Of a stretch of DNA of 64,000 nt, positions 8,535 to 18,234 are shown in pieces. Within the stretch, counting starts at the first letter, position 1, and each line of letters begins with the position of its first letter. Position numbers and translations under genes: made by a program. The notes below the pieces were generated by a model, which saw only the letters and a program-made list of their open reading frames with translations, was not told where the DNA came from and ran no database searches. Origin of the DNA: PALSA-612 sp963765295 (lineage in GTDB: Bacteria > Actinomycetota > Thermoleophilia > Gaiellales > Gaiellaceae); the NCBI GenBank assembly GCA_963765295.1, contig CAVXVO010000004.1, positions 124,001 to 188,000 of the forward strand, given 5' to 3'.

Positions 8535-9845
8535 ATGGGTGATTCCCTGCGGGTGCCCGCGAGTACGATTCGGCCTCCCGTGACCGCCGTCTTGGCACCC
8601 GAGCCCGGGCTGACGCCGGACGAGATGATCGCCCGCGCGGTCGCCCTCCGCCCGCAGCTGATCGAGCAGCAGGCCGAGTGCGAGGAGCGGACGTACTACT
8701 CGGAGGCTCTCCACCAGGAGTTCGTAGAGGCGGGCTTCTACCGACTCTACGTGCCTCGGCGCTACGGCGGCTACGAGTTCGACGTCCCCACGTTCGGGCG
8801 GCTCCTCGTCGAGGTGGCGCGCGGGTGCGCCAACGCCGCGTGGTGCATGGGGCTCGCCGCGGCGCACGCGCTCCAGGTCGCGTCCTGGTGGGAGGAGCAG
8901 GCGCAGGCGGAGATCTTCGGGGACGGCGACTTCCGGGCCGCTGCCGTGGCGGCGCCGATCGGGCCTGCAACGGCGGTCGAGGGCGGGTACGAGCTGACCG
9001 GCAAGGTCTCCTACTGCTCCGGGATTCCGTACTCGACGCACTACATGGGGCAGGCGGTCCTCCCGGGCGAGAACGAGCACGGCATGCAGCGGATGCTGCT
9101 CTTCGTGGCGCCGAAGAGCGGGTGGACGATGCTCGACGACTGGGGCGACCTGCTCGGGATGAAGGGCTCCGGTTCGCAGAGCATCACGTTCGACGCGACG
9201 CGCATCCCCGCGCACTGGGGGATCGAGGACGCGCTGATGGTCGACTTCGACGTGAGCGAGGGCACGCCGGGCCTCCGCCTCCACGGCAACCCGATGTACG
9301 GCGGCCGGGCGCTCGGCTGCTTCACGATCACGCTCGCGGCGATCATGGTCGGAGCGGCCTACAACGCGCTCGACGAGTACGAGACGATGCTCGAGACGAA
9401 GAAGACGCCCCTGCCGCCGATGATCCCGCGCAAGCTCGACCCCGACTACCAGCGCTACTTCGGACGGGCCTGGACGAAGATCGCGACCGCCGAGGCGGCG
9501 CTGGCGAACGCCGCCGAGCAGCACATGGCGCTCTGCCGGCGCTTCGTGGACGAGGGCATCCCGTACTCCTATGCCGACGAGCACCGGATCGCCTGCATCG
9601 CCCGCGAGGTAATGATCCAGGCCTGGGAGACGGTCCAGGCGGACCTCTTCCGCACCGCCGGCTCGAGCGCCGGCGCGAAGGGCCAGCGACTCGAACGGAT
9701 CTACCGCGACATGTCGATCGGTGCCAACAGCCACCGCAACACGCTGCTTCGCGACTGGGCCTTCCGCGAGATCGCGCGCGACCGCCTCGGCCTCCCGCGC
9801 GACTACCTCGGCGCGAACGTCCAGGCACCGCGCGCGCCGGAATAA
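8535..9845 (+). CDS. Acyl-CoA dehydrogenase-fold flavin monooxygenase/dehydrogenase
   Basis: About 420-436 residues with the acyl-CoA dehydrogenase fold but closer in character to the reduced-flavin-using hydroxylases (HsaA/HpaB-like group C/D) than to true acyl-CoA dehydrogenases. Marks are FYRLYVPRRYGGYEFD near 70, RGCANAAWCMGLAAAHA near 98 and the C-terminal RIYRDMSIGANSHRNTLLRD. There is no classical ACAD catalytic-Glu motif. The start is uncertain: ATG at 8535 or, more in keeping with homologue length, GTG at 8580; neither has a strong Shine-Dalgarno. It is divergent from the broken FAD oxidase. The substrate could be an aromatic or polycyclic compound; no reductase partner is visible. 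Confidence 0.75.
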   Translation: MGDSLRVPASTIRPPVTAVLAPEPGLTPDEMIARAVALRPQLIEQQAECEERTYYSEALHQEFVEAGFYRLYVPRRYGGYEFDVPTFGRLLVEVARGCANAAWCMGLAAAHALQVASWWEEQAQAEIFGDGDFRAAAVAAPIGPATAVEGGYELTGKVSYCSGIPYSTHYMGQAVLPGENEHGMQRMLLFVAPKSGWTMLDDWGDLLGMKGSGSQSITFDATRIPAHWGIEDALMVDFDVSEGTPGLRLHGNPMYGGRALGCFTITLAAIMVGAAYNALDEYETMLETKKTPLPPMIPRKLDPDYQRYFGRAWTKIATAEAALANAAEQHMALCRRFVDEGIPYSYADEHRIACIAREVMIQAWETVQADLFRTAGSSAGAKGQRLERIYRDMSIGANSHRNTLLRDWAFREIARDRLGLPRDYLGANVQAPRAPE

Positions 9846-9873
9846 TCGAGCCGGACCGGTCGTATTGACGCCC

Positions 9874-10467
9874 ATGCGCCTCTACCACGTCCCGAACACC
9901 CGCTCGACGCGAGTCCTCTGGCTGCTGGAGGAGATCGGCGCCCCCTACGACCTGACGCTCATGACGGGCGACGAGCGCCGCGGCGAAGAGCACGCCAGCC
10001 GGCATCCGCTCGGACGCGTGCCGGTGATCGAGGACGACGAGGGGTTCGTCTTCGAGTCGCTTGCGATTCTCCTCCACATCGCCGACCTCCATCCCGAGGC
10101 GGGGCTGATCCCGCAGCCCGGAAGCCACGACCGCGCGCTCGCGTACCAGTGGAGCGTCTTTGCGATGACCGAGCTCGAGCCGGCCGTGCTCGAGGTGTTC
10201 AGAGCCCGCCGCGCGGAGGACACCGAGCGAATCGGGGCGGCGAAGACAGACTTCGGGGACGCCGCAGCGGTCCTCGAGAACACGCTTCAGGACCGCGAGT
10301 ATCTCGTCGGCGACGGCTTCACGGTCGCCGACCTCGTCTGCGCTGCGGTCCTGCTCTTCGCGCGCCGGGCCGAGCTGATCGACGGATCGCCTGCGATCGC
10401 CGCGTACCTGGAGCGGATCGAGTCGCGTCCGGCCCGGGAGCGGGCGGTCGCGATCGGCAACAGCTGA
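9874..10467 (+). CDS. Glutathione S-transferase family protein
   Basis: 197 residues with the two-domain GST layout. The N-terminal thioredoxin-like half has YHVPNTRSTRVLWLLEEIGA, the cis-Pro segment GRVPVIEDDEG near 50 and FESLAILLHIAD (the Glu-Ser pair that binds the gamma-glutamyl group). The C-terminal helical half has LVGDGFTVADLV near 147. The start is the ATG at 9874. The upstream gap is only 28 bases, so it may be co-transcribed with the preceding gene. It could detoxify electrophiles or isomerise ring-cleavage products; many actinobacteria lack glutathione, so the thiol used is uncertain. Confidence 0.87.
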   Translation: MRLYHVPNTRSTRVLWLLEEIGAPYDLTLMTGDERRGEEHASRHPLGRVPVIEDDEGFVFESLAILLHIADLHPEAGLIPQPGSHDRALAYQWSVFAMTELEPAVLEVFRARRAEDTERIGAAKTDFGDAAAVLENTLQDREYLVGDGFTVADLVCAAVLLFARRAELIDGSPAIAAYLERIESRPARERAVAIGNS

Positions 10468-10512
10468 ACACCTCCTGTAGGGCGAGCCGTCCACCTGACT
10501 AGAGTGGCTCGC

Positions 10513-11028
10513 ATGAAACGACAAACCATCGCCCTGATCCTCGCGCTCGCCGGACTGCTCGCCGTGCCCGCGCTCGCCTCGACGACACAGAACGCCGATC
10601 TCCTGAAGGCGTTCGCCAAGCAGCTCCCCGCCGTCAAGCACCAGACGACCGTTGCGGTGCTGCTGCCGGCCTCGCTGCCCTTCGCGGCGAAGGTGCCGAA
10701 GCTCTACGCGACCGGAAGCGGCAACAACAACGGCTGGACCCTCGCACTCGCCGGCGCGCGGAACTGCCGCGGTGCAAACGCGTGTTTCCTCGCGTCGTTC
10801 GACGCCAAGCGCGGCGGCAAGCTCCCGGGCAAGTCGAATCTGAAGCTCGCCGGCGGCCAGGCCGCGCGCTACAAGGGCATCACCTGCGGAGCCTCGTGCA
10901 GTCCTGCCACGCTCTGGTTCGTCTATCACGGCGTCCTGTACACCTGGCAGCACAAGGACCCGCCCGCCAACACGAAGGCGGTGCTCGCCCGCCTCGCCGC
11001 ACAGGCGATCGCAGCAGGCCCACGCTGA
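10513..11028 (+). CDS. Secreted hypothetical protein
   Basis: 171 residues from the ATG at 10513; an in-frame GTG three codons earlier is an alternative. The N-terminus MKRQTIALILALAGLLAVPA, followed by LAS, is a clear Sec signal peptide. The mature part carries two Cys pairs (ARNCRGANACF, GITCGASCSP) that could form disulfides, and a C-terminal WFVYHGVLYTWQHK segment. I recognise no family. A second small secreted protein follows 39 bases downstream. Confidence 0.65.
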   Translation: MKRQTIALILALAGLLAVPALASTTQNADLLKAFAKQLPAVKHQTTVAVLLPASLPFAAKVPKLYATGSGNNNGWTLALAGARNCRGANACFLASFDAKRGGKLPGKSNLKLAGGQAARYKGITCGASCSPATLWFVYHGVLYTWQHKDPPANTKAVLARLAAQAIAAGPR

Positions 11029-11067
11029 CGCTCGCGCCCACACGCTGACCCGAGGAGGCTCGCCACC

Positions 11068-11484
11068 GTGCGCAAGCTGATCCTGATCACCGTCGTCGTC
11101 GCCCTGCTCGGCGGAGCCGGAAGCGCGCTCGCCCTCACCCGTGCCGGTCGGTCGCCGGCCCGCAGCGCCGACTACGGCTCGTGCGTCAAGCACGCCGGGA
11201 CGACCGCGGCCGCGCAGGCCTGCATCGACGCCGAGCTGAAACGGCTCGGCGGACAGCTGAGCAGCGCCTACAAGAAGCTGCTCGCCACATCCGGCGTCGA
11301 CAGGGCGAAGCTGACGGCGGCCCAGGGCGGCTGGACCGCGTTCCGCGACGCCGACTGCACGTTCGCCCGCTCGATCTATGCGGGCGGCTCGCTCGCCTCG
11401 ATCGAGGCAGGCACCTGCCAGGTCGAGCTGACGACGACCCGCGTCACGGAGCTGCGGAACTACCAGAAGGAACTGCATCCCTGA
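11068..11484 (+). CDS. LprI/DUF1311-type secreted protein
   Basis: 138 residues from a GTG at 11068 with GAGGAGG upstream. A signal peptide or membrane anchor (LILITVVVALLGGAGSALA) precedes a mature domain with the LprI N-terminal (DUF1311) pattern: a Cys in SCVKHAGT, then ACIDAELKRLGGQLSSAYKK, then LTAAQGGWTAFRDADC. The family includes the mycobacterial lysozyme inhibitor LprI, so the protein probably acts outside the membrane, perhaps on cell-wall enzymes or as an envelope stress factor. The four Cys (two near 40-54, two later) suit two disulfides. Confidence 0.78.
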   Translation: MRKLILITVVVALLGGAGSALALTRAGRSPARSADYGSCVKHAGTTAAAQACIDAELKRLGGQLSSAYKKLLATSGVDRAKLTAAQGGWTAFRDADCTFARSIYAGGSLASIEAGTCQVELTTTRVTELRNYQKELHP

Positions 11485-11512
11485 TCCGGCCCGCGCCCGC
11501 TAGGGTCGCGCG

Positions 11513-11923
11513 ATGGAACTGAGCGCCGCCGAGCTCAACGCATTCGGCGCGAAGGTGCTTCCCGGTCACCTCGGCGTCGAGATCGAGTCGGCGGAGCACG
11601 GCCGCGTCGTCGCGCGGATGGAGATCCGCGAGCACCACATGGCGCCGCACGGCTACCTCCATGCGGCGGCCGTGATCGCGCTCGCGGACACCGCGTGCGG
11701 GTACGGCTGCGTGGTCAGCCTCCCGGAGGGCGGGACCGGGTTCACGACGATCGAGCTGAAGACGAACTTCCTCCGCACGGCGCGAGAGGGGACGATCACC
11801 TGCGAGGCGCGGCTCGTCCACGGCGGCCGGACGACGCAGGTCTGGGACGCGGACGTGACCACGCCGGACGGGCGGCCGATGGCGGCGTACCGCTGCACAC
11901 AGCTCGTGCTGCGCGCCGGCTAG
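11513..11923 (+). CDS. PaaI-family hotdog thioesterase
   Basis: 136-residue single hotdog domain of the 4HBT/PaaI type, which hydrolyses acyl- or aryl-CoA thioesters in the cytoplasm. HHMAPHGYLHAAAVIALADT near residue 43 is the hotdog helix with the catalytic-region Gly-His and Asp; FTTIELKTNFLRTA near 76 and TQVWDADVTT near 107 are the central strands. The ATG at 11513 is 28 bases after the DUF1311 gene. The substrate is unknown; a proofreading or detoxifying role in CoA metabolism is plausible. Confidence 0.82.
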   Translation: MELSAAELNAFGAKVLPGHLGVEIESAEHGRVVARMEIREHHMAPHGYLHAAAVIALADTACGYGCVVSLPEGGTGFTTIELKTNFLRTAREGTITCEARLVHGGRTTQVWDADVTTPDGRPMAAYRCTQLVLRAG

Positions 11924-11942
11924 CAGCGGGCATACTCCGGCC

Positions 11943-12747
11943 GTGTCCGTCGCCGACCGCCGTGCCCGTTTCCGCGAGCTGCACGCTCGCGAGCAGCTGT
12001 TCGTCATGCCGAACCCGTGGGACGCCGGCTCGGCGCGGCTGCTCGCGTCCTGCGGCTTCGAGGCGCTCGCGACGACGAGCGCCGGCTTCGCCTGGTCGCT
12101 CGGCAAGACCGACCAGACGGTCACGCGCGACGAGCTGGTCGGCCCATGTCGCGGTCCTCGCGGAGGCGACGCCGCTGCCGCTCAACGTCGACAGCGAGCG
12201 CTGCTACCCGGACGAACCCGGCGGGATCGCCGAGACGGTGGCGATGCTCGCCGACGCGGGCGCGTCCGGCTTCTCGATCGAGGACTACGACCCGGCGACC
12301 GGCCGCATCGACGACGTCGGCCTCGCTGCCCAGCGGGTCGCCGAGGCGGCGGAGGCTGCGCATGGACTCGCCGAGCCGATGGTGCTCACCGGCCGGGCGG
12401 AGAACCACATCCGCGGTGTCGACGACCTCGACGACACGATCGCCCGGCTCGTCGCCTACCGGGACGCCGGGGCCGACTGCGTCTACGCGCCGGGGCTCGC
12501 CACGCTCGCGCAGGTGCGCGCGGTCGTGGACGCCGTCGGCGTGCCGGTGAACGTGCTCGCGCTCGCAAGCGGACCGTCGGTTCAGGAGCTGGCGGGAGCC
12601 GGGGTGCGACGGGTGTCGACCGGCGGGGCGCTCGCGCGTTTCTCCTACGGCGCGCTGCTCGAGGCGGCACACGAGCTGCTCGCACAAGGCACGTCGGCGT
12701 ACACGAAGCGAGCACCCTCGAGCGACGCGCTCGAGCAGGCCTTCTAG
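11943..12747 (+). CDS. Isocitrate lyase/PEP mutase family protein, one frameshift
   Basis: A TIM-barrel carbon-carbon lyase of about 267 residues once one base is removed. The GTG at 11943 starts MSVADRRARFRELHA; VMPNPWDAGSARLL and ATTSAGFAWSLG are the family's first strand and loop. After DELVG the frame must shift by one (an extra G at 12141-12142) to continue AHVAVLAEATPLPLNVDSE, where the Asp and Glu bind Mg2+, then GFSIEDYDP and TGRAENH. The KKCGH-type isocitrate-lyase signature is absent, so the closer match is the oxaloacetate/2-methylisocitrate-lyase-like group that cleaves or rearranges 2-oxo or phosphonate substrates. The break is likely a sequence error. Confidence 0.8.
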
Positions 12748-12788
12748 CTAGAACCTCTCTACCCGCCTGCACGTCGCCGCGCCGGCGG

Positions 12789-14766
12789 TCACGCTTCCGG
12801 TGGAGGAGGCGACGACGCGCGGACAGCGACCGTGTAACGGCCGGAGGAGGCGTCGTCGTGGCGCCGCTCGACGCCGGCCGCGGCGTAGGCGTCCTCCTCG
12901 TCGAGCGTCTCGTGCTCGAGCAACGCCTCGGCGAGCGCGTCGAGCTTGCCGCGGTTGCCGTTGATGAGCTCGACGACCTGCTCGTGCGACTCGTCGACGA
13001 TCCGCCGCATCTCCTCGTCGATCAGCTGCTGCGTCTGCTCGGAGACCTCGGAGCCGCCCGGGAAGTACGGGTTGCGCCCGTCCGCGGAGGCGACCGCCAG
13101 CGGCCCGATCGCCGGGCTCATGCCCCAGCGGCTGACCATCTGGCGGACGATCTCCGTCAGCTGCTGGATGTCGGACTCGGCCCCCGTCGTCGTCTCGTCG
13201 AAGACGATCTCCTCGGCCACGCGGCCCCCGAGCGCGACGTTGATCCGCGCCTTGAGCTCGCGCTCCTCGTAGTTGAAGCGGTCGGTCTCGGGCGCGGCGA
13301 AGGTGACGCCGAGCGCGATCCCGCGGGGGATGATCGAGATCTTCCGCACCGGGTCGGCGCCCTGGGTGAGCATGCCGACGAGTGCGTGACCGGCCTCGTG
13401 GTAGGCCGTCCGGCGGCGGTCGGCGTCCGTCATCATGATCTGCCGCTCGGCGCCGAGGACGATCCGCTCGAGGGAGTCGGTGAAGTCGGACTCGATGATC
13501 TGCTCGTGCTCTCTCCGCGCCGCCGTGAGCGCCGCCTCGTTGACGAGGTTCGCGAGATCGGCGCCGACCATGCCCGGCGTCGAGGCGGCAATCCGGTTGA
13601 GGTCGACGTCGTCGCCGAGCGGCATCCCGCGCGTGTGCACCTTCAGGATCGCCTCCCGGCCCGCCCGGTCCGGCGCCTGGACGGCCACGCGACGGTCGAA
13701 CCGCCCGGGCCGCAGGAGCGCGCTGTCGAGGATCTCCGGCCGGTTCGTCGCGGCGATGACGATCACGCCCGTCGACGAGTCGAACCCGTCCATCTCGGTC
13801 AGGATCTGGTTCAACGTCTGCTCGCGCTCGTCGTTGCCGCCGCTGAAGCCTGCGATCCCGGACGTTCGCGAGCGGCCGATCGCGTCGAGCTCGTCGATGA
13901 ACACGATCGCGGGCGCCTCGGCCTTGGCCTTCTCGAACAGGTCGCGGACGCGGGAGGCGCCGACGCCGACGATCGCCTCGACGAACTCGGAGGCCGCCAT
14001 CGAGATAGAAGGGCGCCTCCGCCTCGCCGGCCACTGCGCGCGCGAGCAGCGTCTTGCCCGTCCCCGGCGGGCCGGTGAGGAGCACACCGTGCGGGATGCG
14101 GCCGCCGAGGCGACGGTACTTCTCCGGGTGGCGCAGGAAGTCGACGACCTCGAGGAGCTCCTGCTCGGCCTCCTCCACCCCGGCCACGTCCTCGAAGGTC
14201 ACGCGGTCCCCCGTCGGCTGGTAGCGGCGCGCGCGTGAGCGGCCGAAGTTCCCGAGCATGTTCTGGACGTTGCCGGCCCGGCGCATCAGCAGCACGAGCA
14301 GGCCGACGAAGAGCACCGTCGGCCCGAAGCCGAGCAGCAGGTTCTCCCACCACGGCGCGCCCGTGTCGAGCGGCTGGGCGTTCACGACGACGCCCTTCGT
14401 CTGCAGGAGATGCGACAGCTGCTTGGTGTCGGCGAAGGCCGGGATCTCCGTCTTGAACTTGCTCGTCGCGTGCGAGTCCTGGTACGTCGTCGGCTTCTTG
14501 AACGTGCCCTGGATCGCCGTGCCCTTCGAGGTGATCTGGTTGACGTTGCCGCCGCTCACCTCGTTGAGGAAGAACGGGCTGTAGGGGACACGGACGCGCG
14601 AGGGCGCCTGCGTCGCGCGCGAGCCGAGGTAGTAGTTGACGACGAGGAGGCCGACGAAGACGGCGGGGAGCCACCAGCCGAAGCGCGGCCGCCGCGGCGC
14701 GGGAGGCGGGCCGTTCCCGTCCTGGGCCGGGGGCGGCGACGCTTGCCGCTGGGGATCGGCGCTCAC
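12789..14766 (-). CDS. ftsH: ATP-dependent zinc metalloprotease FtsH, one frameshift
   Basis: Membrane-anchored AAA+ protease that degrades misfolded membrane and regulatory proteins. In order: Pro-rich N-terminus, TM1 (FGWWLPAVFVGLLVVNYYLG), periplasmic domain, TM2 (TVLFVGLLVLLM), Walker A GPPGTGKT, Walker B IVFIDELDA, arginine-finger region LLRPGRFDRR, zinc site HEAGH and the C-terminal helical domain. The frame breaks once at about 14007, between GEAEAPF and ISMAASEFVEAIVG; removing one base gives 658 residues, a normal length. The break falls inside the AAA core, where a real shift would be lethal for function, so error is likelier. The start is probably the GTG at 14764-14766; it is divergent from the next gene. 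Confidence 0.9.
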
Positions 14767-14816
14767 TCCGGGCACGATGCCAGACGCGTCGGCGCCGGCG
14801 CTGTCATCCTTGAGTC

Positions 14817-15308
14817 GTGGCCTCCGCCGCCGAGCACACGATCGGCAGCTATCTGGACGCGCTCGGCGCGCGGACGCCGGCGCCGGCGTCGGGCTCCGGG
14901 AGCGCCGTCGCCGGCGCGATCGCCGCCGCGCTCGCCGAGCTCGCGGCCCGCTTCTCGGACGAGCGCGAGGCGGCCGGACGGCTGGTCGAGCTTCGGTCAC
15001 GGCTCGTCGAGCTGGCGGACGAGGATGCCGAGGCGTATTCGGCGTTCATGCGGACGAGAAGCGACGAGGATCGCGACCGGACGATCGAGGTGCCGCTCGC
15101 GATCGCCGAGGCGGCATCCGAGGTGGCCTCGATCGCGAGGACGGTCGCCGAGGGTGGCAATCCCCGCGTGGCCGGCGACGCGATTGCGGGTGCGGAGCTC
15201 GCGGCCGCGGTCACGCGCGTCGGCGCGGAACTCGTCGAGATCAATCTCGGCGGAACGACCGATCCGCGGCTCGACCGGGTCCGCGCTGCAGTTGCCGCAG
15301 CGCGGTAG
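14817..15308 (+). CDS. Cyclodeaminase/cyclohydrolase family protein (FTCD C-domain)
   Basis: 163 residues of the formiminotransferase-cyclodeaminase C-terminal family, all-helical proteins that convert 5-formimino- or 5,10-methenyl-THF. TPAPASGSGSAVAGAIAAAL near residue 20 is the conserved folate-binding Gly-Ser-rich helix start; later segments (DEDAEAYSAFM, GNPRVAGDAIAGAELA) match. It starts at GTG 14817 and lies 27 bases before the formate-THF ligase gene on the same strand, so the two probably act together in one-carbon metabolism, producing methenyl- or 10-formyl-THF. It is slightly shorter than typical members (~200), which may reflect lineage. Confidence 0.82.
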   Translation: MASAAEHTIGSYLDALGARTPAPASGSGSAVAGAIAAALAELAARFSDEREAAGRLVELRSRLVELADEDAEAYSAFMRTRSDEDRDRTIEVPLAIAEAASEVASIARTVAEGGNPRVAGDAIAGAELAAAVTRVGAELVEINLGGTTDPRLDRVRAAVAAAR

Positions 15309-15335
15309 CGCAGGTCCTCGATACGCTCCCTCGCC

Positions 15336-17003
15336 GTGGCGAAGACCATGCCATCGTCGCTCGAGATCGCGCAGGCCGCGACACTGCGGCCGATCGCCGA
15401 CATCGCCGCCGAGGTCGGGCTCGAGCCCGACGAGGTCGAGCTCTACGGCCGGTACAAGGCGAAGGTCGACCTCGGGGTTCTCGACCGGCTCGCCGACCGT
15501 CCGGACGGGAAGCTGATCAACGTCACGGCGATCACACCGACCCCGGCCGGCGAGGGCAAGACGACGACGGCCGTGTCGCTGACCCAGGCCTTCGGCAAGC
15601 TCGGCAAGCGGCCCGTGCTGTGCCTGCGAGAGGCCTCGGTCGGCCCGGTGTTCGGCATCAAGGGCGGCGCCGCCGGAGCCGGCTACACGCAGGTCGTGCC
15701 GATGGAGGACATGAACCTCCACTTCACCGGCGACATCCACGCGATCGGCGCCGCCAACAACCTGCTGGCGGCCATGCTCGACGCGCACCTCCTGCACGGC
15801 AACGAGCTGCAACTCGATCCGCTCTCGATCTCCTGGCGCCGCTGCGTCGACATCAACGACCGCGCGCTCCGCGACATCGTCGTGGGGCTCGGCGGGCGCG
15901 CCAACGGCTACACCCGCCAGACCGGCTTCGACATCACCGCGGCATCGGAGGTGATGGCGATCGTCGCCGTCGCCCGCGACTTGCACGACCTGCGCCAACG
16001 CCTGGGCGCGATCACGGTCGGCGCCACGTACGAGGGCAAGCCGGTGACCGCCGAGCAGCTCCGGGCGGCAGGCGCCATGACCGTGCTCCTGAAGGACACG
16101 ATCAAGCCGAATCTCGTCCAGACGCTCGAGGGCCAGCCGGTGTTCGTCCACTGCGGACCGTTTGCCAACATCGCGCACGGGAACAACTCGCTCGTCGCCG
16201 ACCGCGTGGCGCTCAAGCTCGGCGACTACGTCGTCACGGAGAGCGGGTTCGGATCCGACATGGGGATGGAGAAGTTCTTCGACATCGTCTGCCGGTTCGG
16301 AGGCCTGCGGCCGAGCGCCTCGGTGCTGGTCGCGACCGTGAAGGCGCTCAAGCACCACGGCGGCGACCAGAACGGCGGCCTGGCGGAGATCGAGGCCGGC
16401 GCCGCCAATCTACGGCGGCACCTGGGCATCGTGCGCGAGTTCGGGCTGAACGCCGTGGTCGCGGTCAACCGGTTCCCGACGGATACGACCGAAGAGATAG
16501 AGCTCGTGCAGCGGCTCGCCGTCGAGGGTGGTGCCTACGCCGCCGAGGTCAACGACGGGTACGCGCACGGCGGCGCGGGTGCAACCGCACTGGCCGAGGC
16601 CGTCGCGGCCGCTGCGGAGGAGCCGAACTCGTTCGCGGAGCTCTATCCGCTGGACGCGCCGATCGAGAAGAAGATCGAGGCGATCGCGATCCGCGCGTAC
16701 GGGGCCGACGGGATCTTCCTGCTCAAGACGGCGAAGGACAAGATCGCCCAGTTCAACGCCGACGGGATCGACGGGCTGCCGATCTGCATGGCGAAGACGC
16801 ACCTCTCGCTCTCCCACGATGTCGCACTGACGAACGCGCCGACGGGCTTCGTGGTCACGATCCGCGACATCCGCGCCTACACGGGTGCGGGTTGGCTCGT
16901 CGCGCTGTGCGGCGACATGCAGACGATGCCGGGCCTCAGCGCGACGCCCGCGGCCTTCAACGTCGACATCGACGACGACGGCCGCACGGTCGGGCTCTTC
17001 TAG
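15336..17003 (+). CDS. fhs: Formate--tetrahydrofolate ligase
   Basis: 555 residues, the standard size of Fhs, which makes 10-formyl-THF from formate, THF and ATP. TPTPAGEGKTTT near 67 is the ATP-binding loop. PVFGIKGGAAGAGYTQVVP, EDMNLHFTGDIHAI and GRANGYTRQTGFDITAASE are signature segments, and CRFGGLRPSASVLVATVKA near 325 is near-invariant. The start could be GTG 15336 or the ATG four codons later. Its TAG shares the CTAG with the convergent thrC stop. With the cyclohydrolase-like gene upstream it forms a one-carbon unit feeding purine, fMet and serine synthesis. Confidence 0.97.
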   Translation: MAKTMPSSLEIAQAATLRPIADIAAEVGLEPDEVELYGRYKAKVDLGVLDRLADRPDGKLINVTAITPTPAGEGKTTTAVSLTQAFGKLGKRPVLCLREASVGPVFGIKGGAAGAGYTQVVPMEDMNLHFTGDIHAIGAANNLLAAMLDAHLLHGNELQLDPLSISWRRCVDINDRALRDIVVGLGGRANGYTRQTGFDITAASEVMAIVAVARDLHDLRQRLGAITVGATYEGKPVTAEQLRAAGAMTVLLKDTIKPNLVQTLEGQPVFVHCGPFANIAHGNNSLVADRVALKLGDYVVTESGFGSDMGMEKFFDIVCRFGGLRPSASVLVATVKALKHHGGDQNGGLAEIEAGAANLRRHLGIVREFGLNAVVAVNRFPTDTTEEIELVQRLAVEGGAYAAEVNDGYAHGGAGATALAEAVAAAAEEPNSFAELYPLDAPIEKKIEAIAIRAYGADGIFLLKTAKDKIAQFNADGIDGLPICMAKTHLSLSHDVALTNAPTGFVVTIRDIRAYTGAGWLVALCGDMQTMPGLSATPAAFNVDIDDDGRTVGLF

Positions 17004-18214
17004 GCCGCTGCGAGGCGCTCCAGCACGCGATCGGCGTTCGGCTCGATCTCGATCGGGCGGTAGCGATCGGCGACGTGCTCCGGCGTCTTCAGCCCGTCGC
17101 CGGTCACGAGCAGGACGACGCGATCCGACTCGCCGAGCGCGCCCGTCGCAACCGCCTGGCGCAGAGCCCCGAGGGTCACGCCCGGCGCCGTCTCGCCGAA
17201 CACGCCGGTCGTCTCTGCGAGCAGGCCCATGTTCTCGACGATGTCGTCCTCGGCCACGGCGTGGATCGCGCCCCCCGTCTCGCGCGCCGCGCCGACGGCG
17301 AAATCACCGTCGGCCGGGTTGCCGATCGCGAGCGAGCGCGCAAGCGTCGCCGGCCGCACCGGTTGTACGCGTCCACCGTCCGCGAACGCGGTCGCGACCG
17401 GAGCGCAGCCCTCGGCCTGGCCGCCGTACAGCCGCGGCGTGCTCTCGACGAGACCGAGCCGCCGCAACTCGCCGAAGCCCTGCACGATCTTCGTGAACAG
17501 CGCGCCCGAGGCGATCGGGCAGATCACCGCGTCCGGCGCCTCCCAGCCGAGTTGCTCGGCGATCTCGTAGGCGAGCGTCTTCGAGCCCTCCGCGTAGTAG
17601 GAGCGGAGCGTGACGTTCACGAACGCCCAGTCGAGCTCGAACGAGAGCTCGACCGTGAGCCGCGAGCAGTGGTCGTACGAGCCGCGCACGGCGTAGATCG
17701 TCGCGCCGTAGACCGCGGTCGCGAGCAGCTTCTCGGGCTCGAGGTCGACCGGGCAGAACACGGCCGCCTCCAGCCCCTCGGCCGCCGCGCGCGCGGCGAC
17801 GGCGTTGGCGAGGTTGCCGGTCGACGAGCAGGCGAGCGTCCCGAGCCCGAGCTCCTGCGCCTTGGCGGCCGCGACCGCGACGACCCGGTCCTTGAACGAG
17901 TGCGTCGGATTGGCCGTGTCGAGCTTGAGCCACAGCTCGCCCACACCGAGCGCGTCGGCCAGGCGTGGGGCCGGGACGAGCGGCGTCAGTCCGGGCGCGA
18001 GGCGCGGCTCCGCGGGCGGATCGACCGGGAGCAGCGGCGCGTAGCGCCAGATCGACCTCGGCCCGGCGGCGATCGCCTCGGGTGTGAACGTGCGTTCCAC
18101 GTCGTCCCAGTCGTAGACCGGGTCGAGCGGGCCGAAGCAGCGCGGGCAGGTACCGACCGCCTCCAGGGCGTGCTCCGTCTCGCAGATGCGGCAGTGAAGG
18201 GCTGTAGCTGGCAA
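17000..18214 (-). CDS. thrC: Threonine synthase (PLP-dependent), SAM-riboswitch controlled
   Basis: 404 residues. An N-terminal zinc ribbon (Cys8, Cys11, Cys23, Cys26) precedes a fold-type II PLP enzyme: NPTHSFKDRVVAVAAAKA holds the Schiff-base Lys near 110, CSSTGNLANAVAA the phosphate/PLP loop and ICPIASGALFTKI the Gly-rich PLP-phosphate loop near 240. Zinc-ribbon threonine synthases like this convert O-phosphohomoserine to threonine. The start is a TTG at 18212-18214 with AAAGGAG eight bases upstream. A SAM-I riboswitch ends 20 bases before the start codon, which is unexpected for thrC and leaves open a role nearer methionine metabolism. Alternative: another beta-replacing PLP enzyme of the same family. 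Confidence 0.88.
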   Translation of the reverse strand: MPATALHCRICETEHALEAVGTCPRCFGPLDPVYDWDDVERTFTPEAIAAGPRSIWRYAPLLPVDPPAEPRLAPGLTPLVPAPRLADALGVGELWLKLDTANPTHSFKDRVVAVAAAKAQELGLGTLACSSTGNLANAVAARAAAEGLEAAVFCPVDLEPEKLLATAVYGATIYAVRGSYDHCSRLTVELSFELDWAFVNVTLRSYYAEGSKTLAYEIAEQLGWEAPDAVICPIASGALFTKIVQGFGELRRLGLVESTPRLYGGQAEGCAPVATAFADGGRVQPVRPATLARSLAIGNPADGDFAVGAARETGGAIHAVAEDDIVENMGLLAETTGVFGETAPGVTLGALRQAVATGALGESDRVVLLVTGDGLKTPEHVADRYRPIEIEPNADRVLERLAAA

Positions 18215-18234
18215 CGTCCGACTCCTTTCGTCTC

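Noticed and set aside
14636..14770. Possible extra gene between FtsH and the cyclohydrolase gene
   Set aside because: The sequence is the Pro-rich FtsH N-terminus and its first membrane helix; no independent start with ribosome site.
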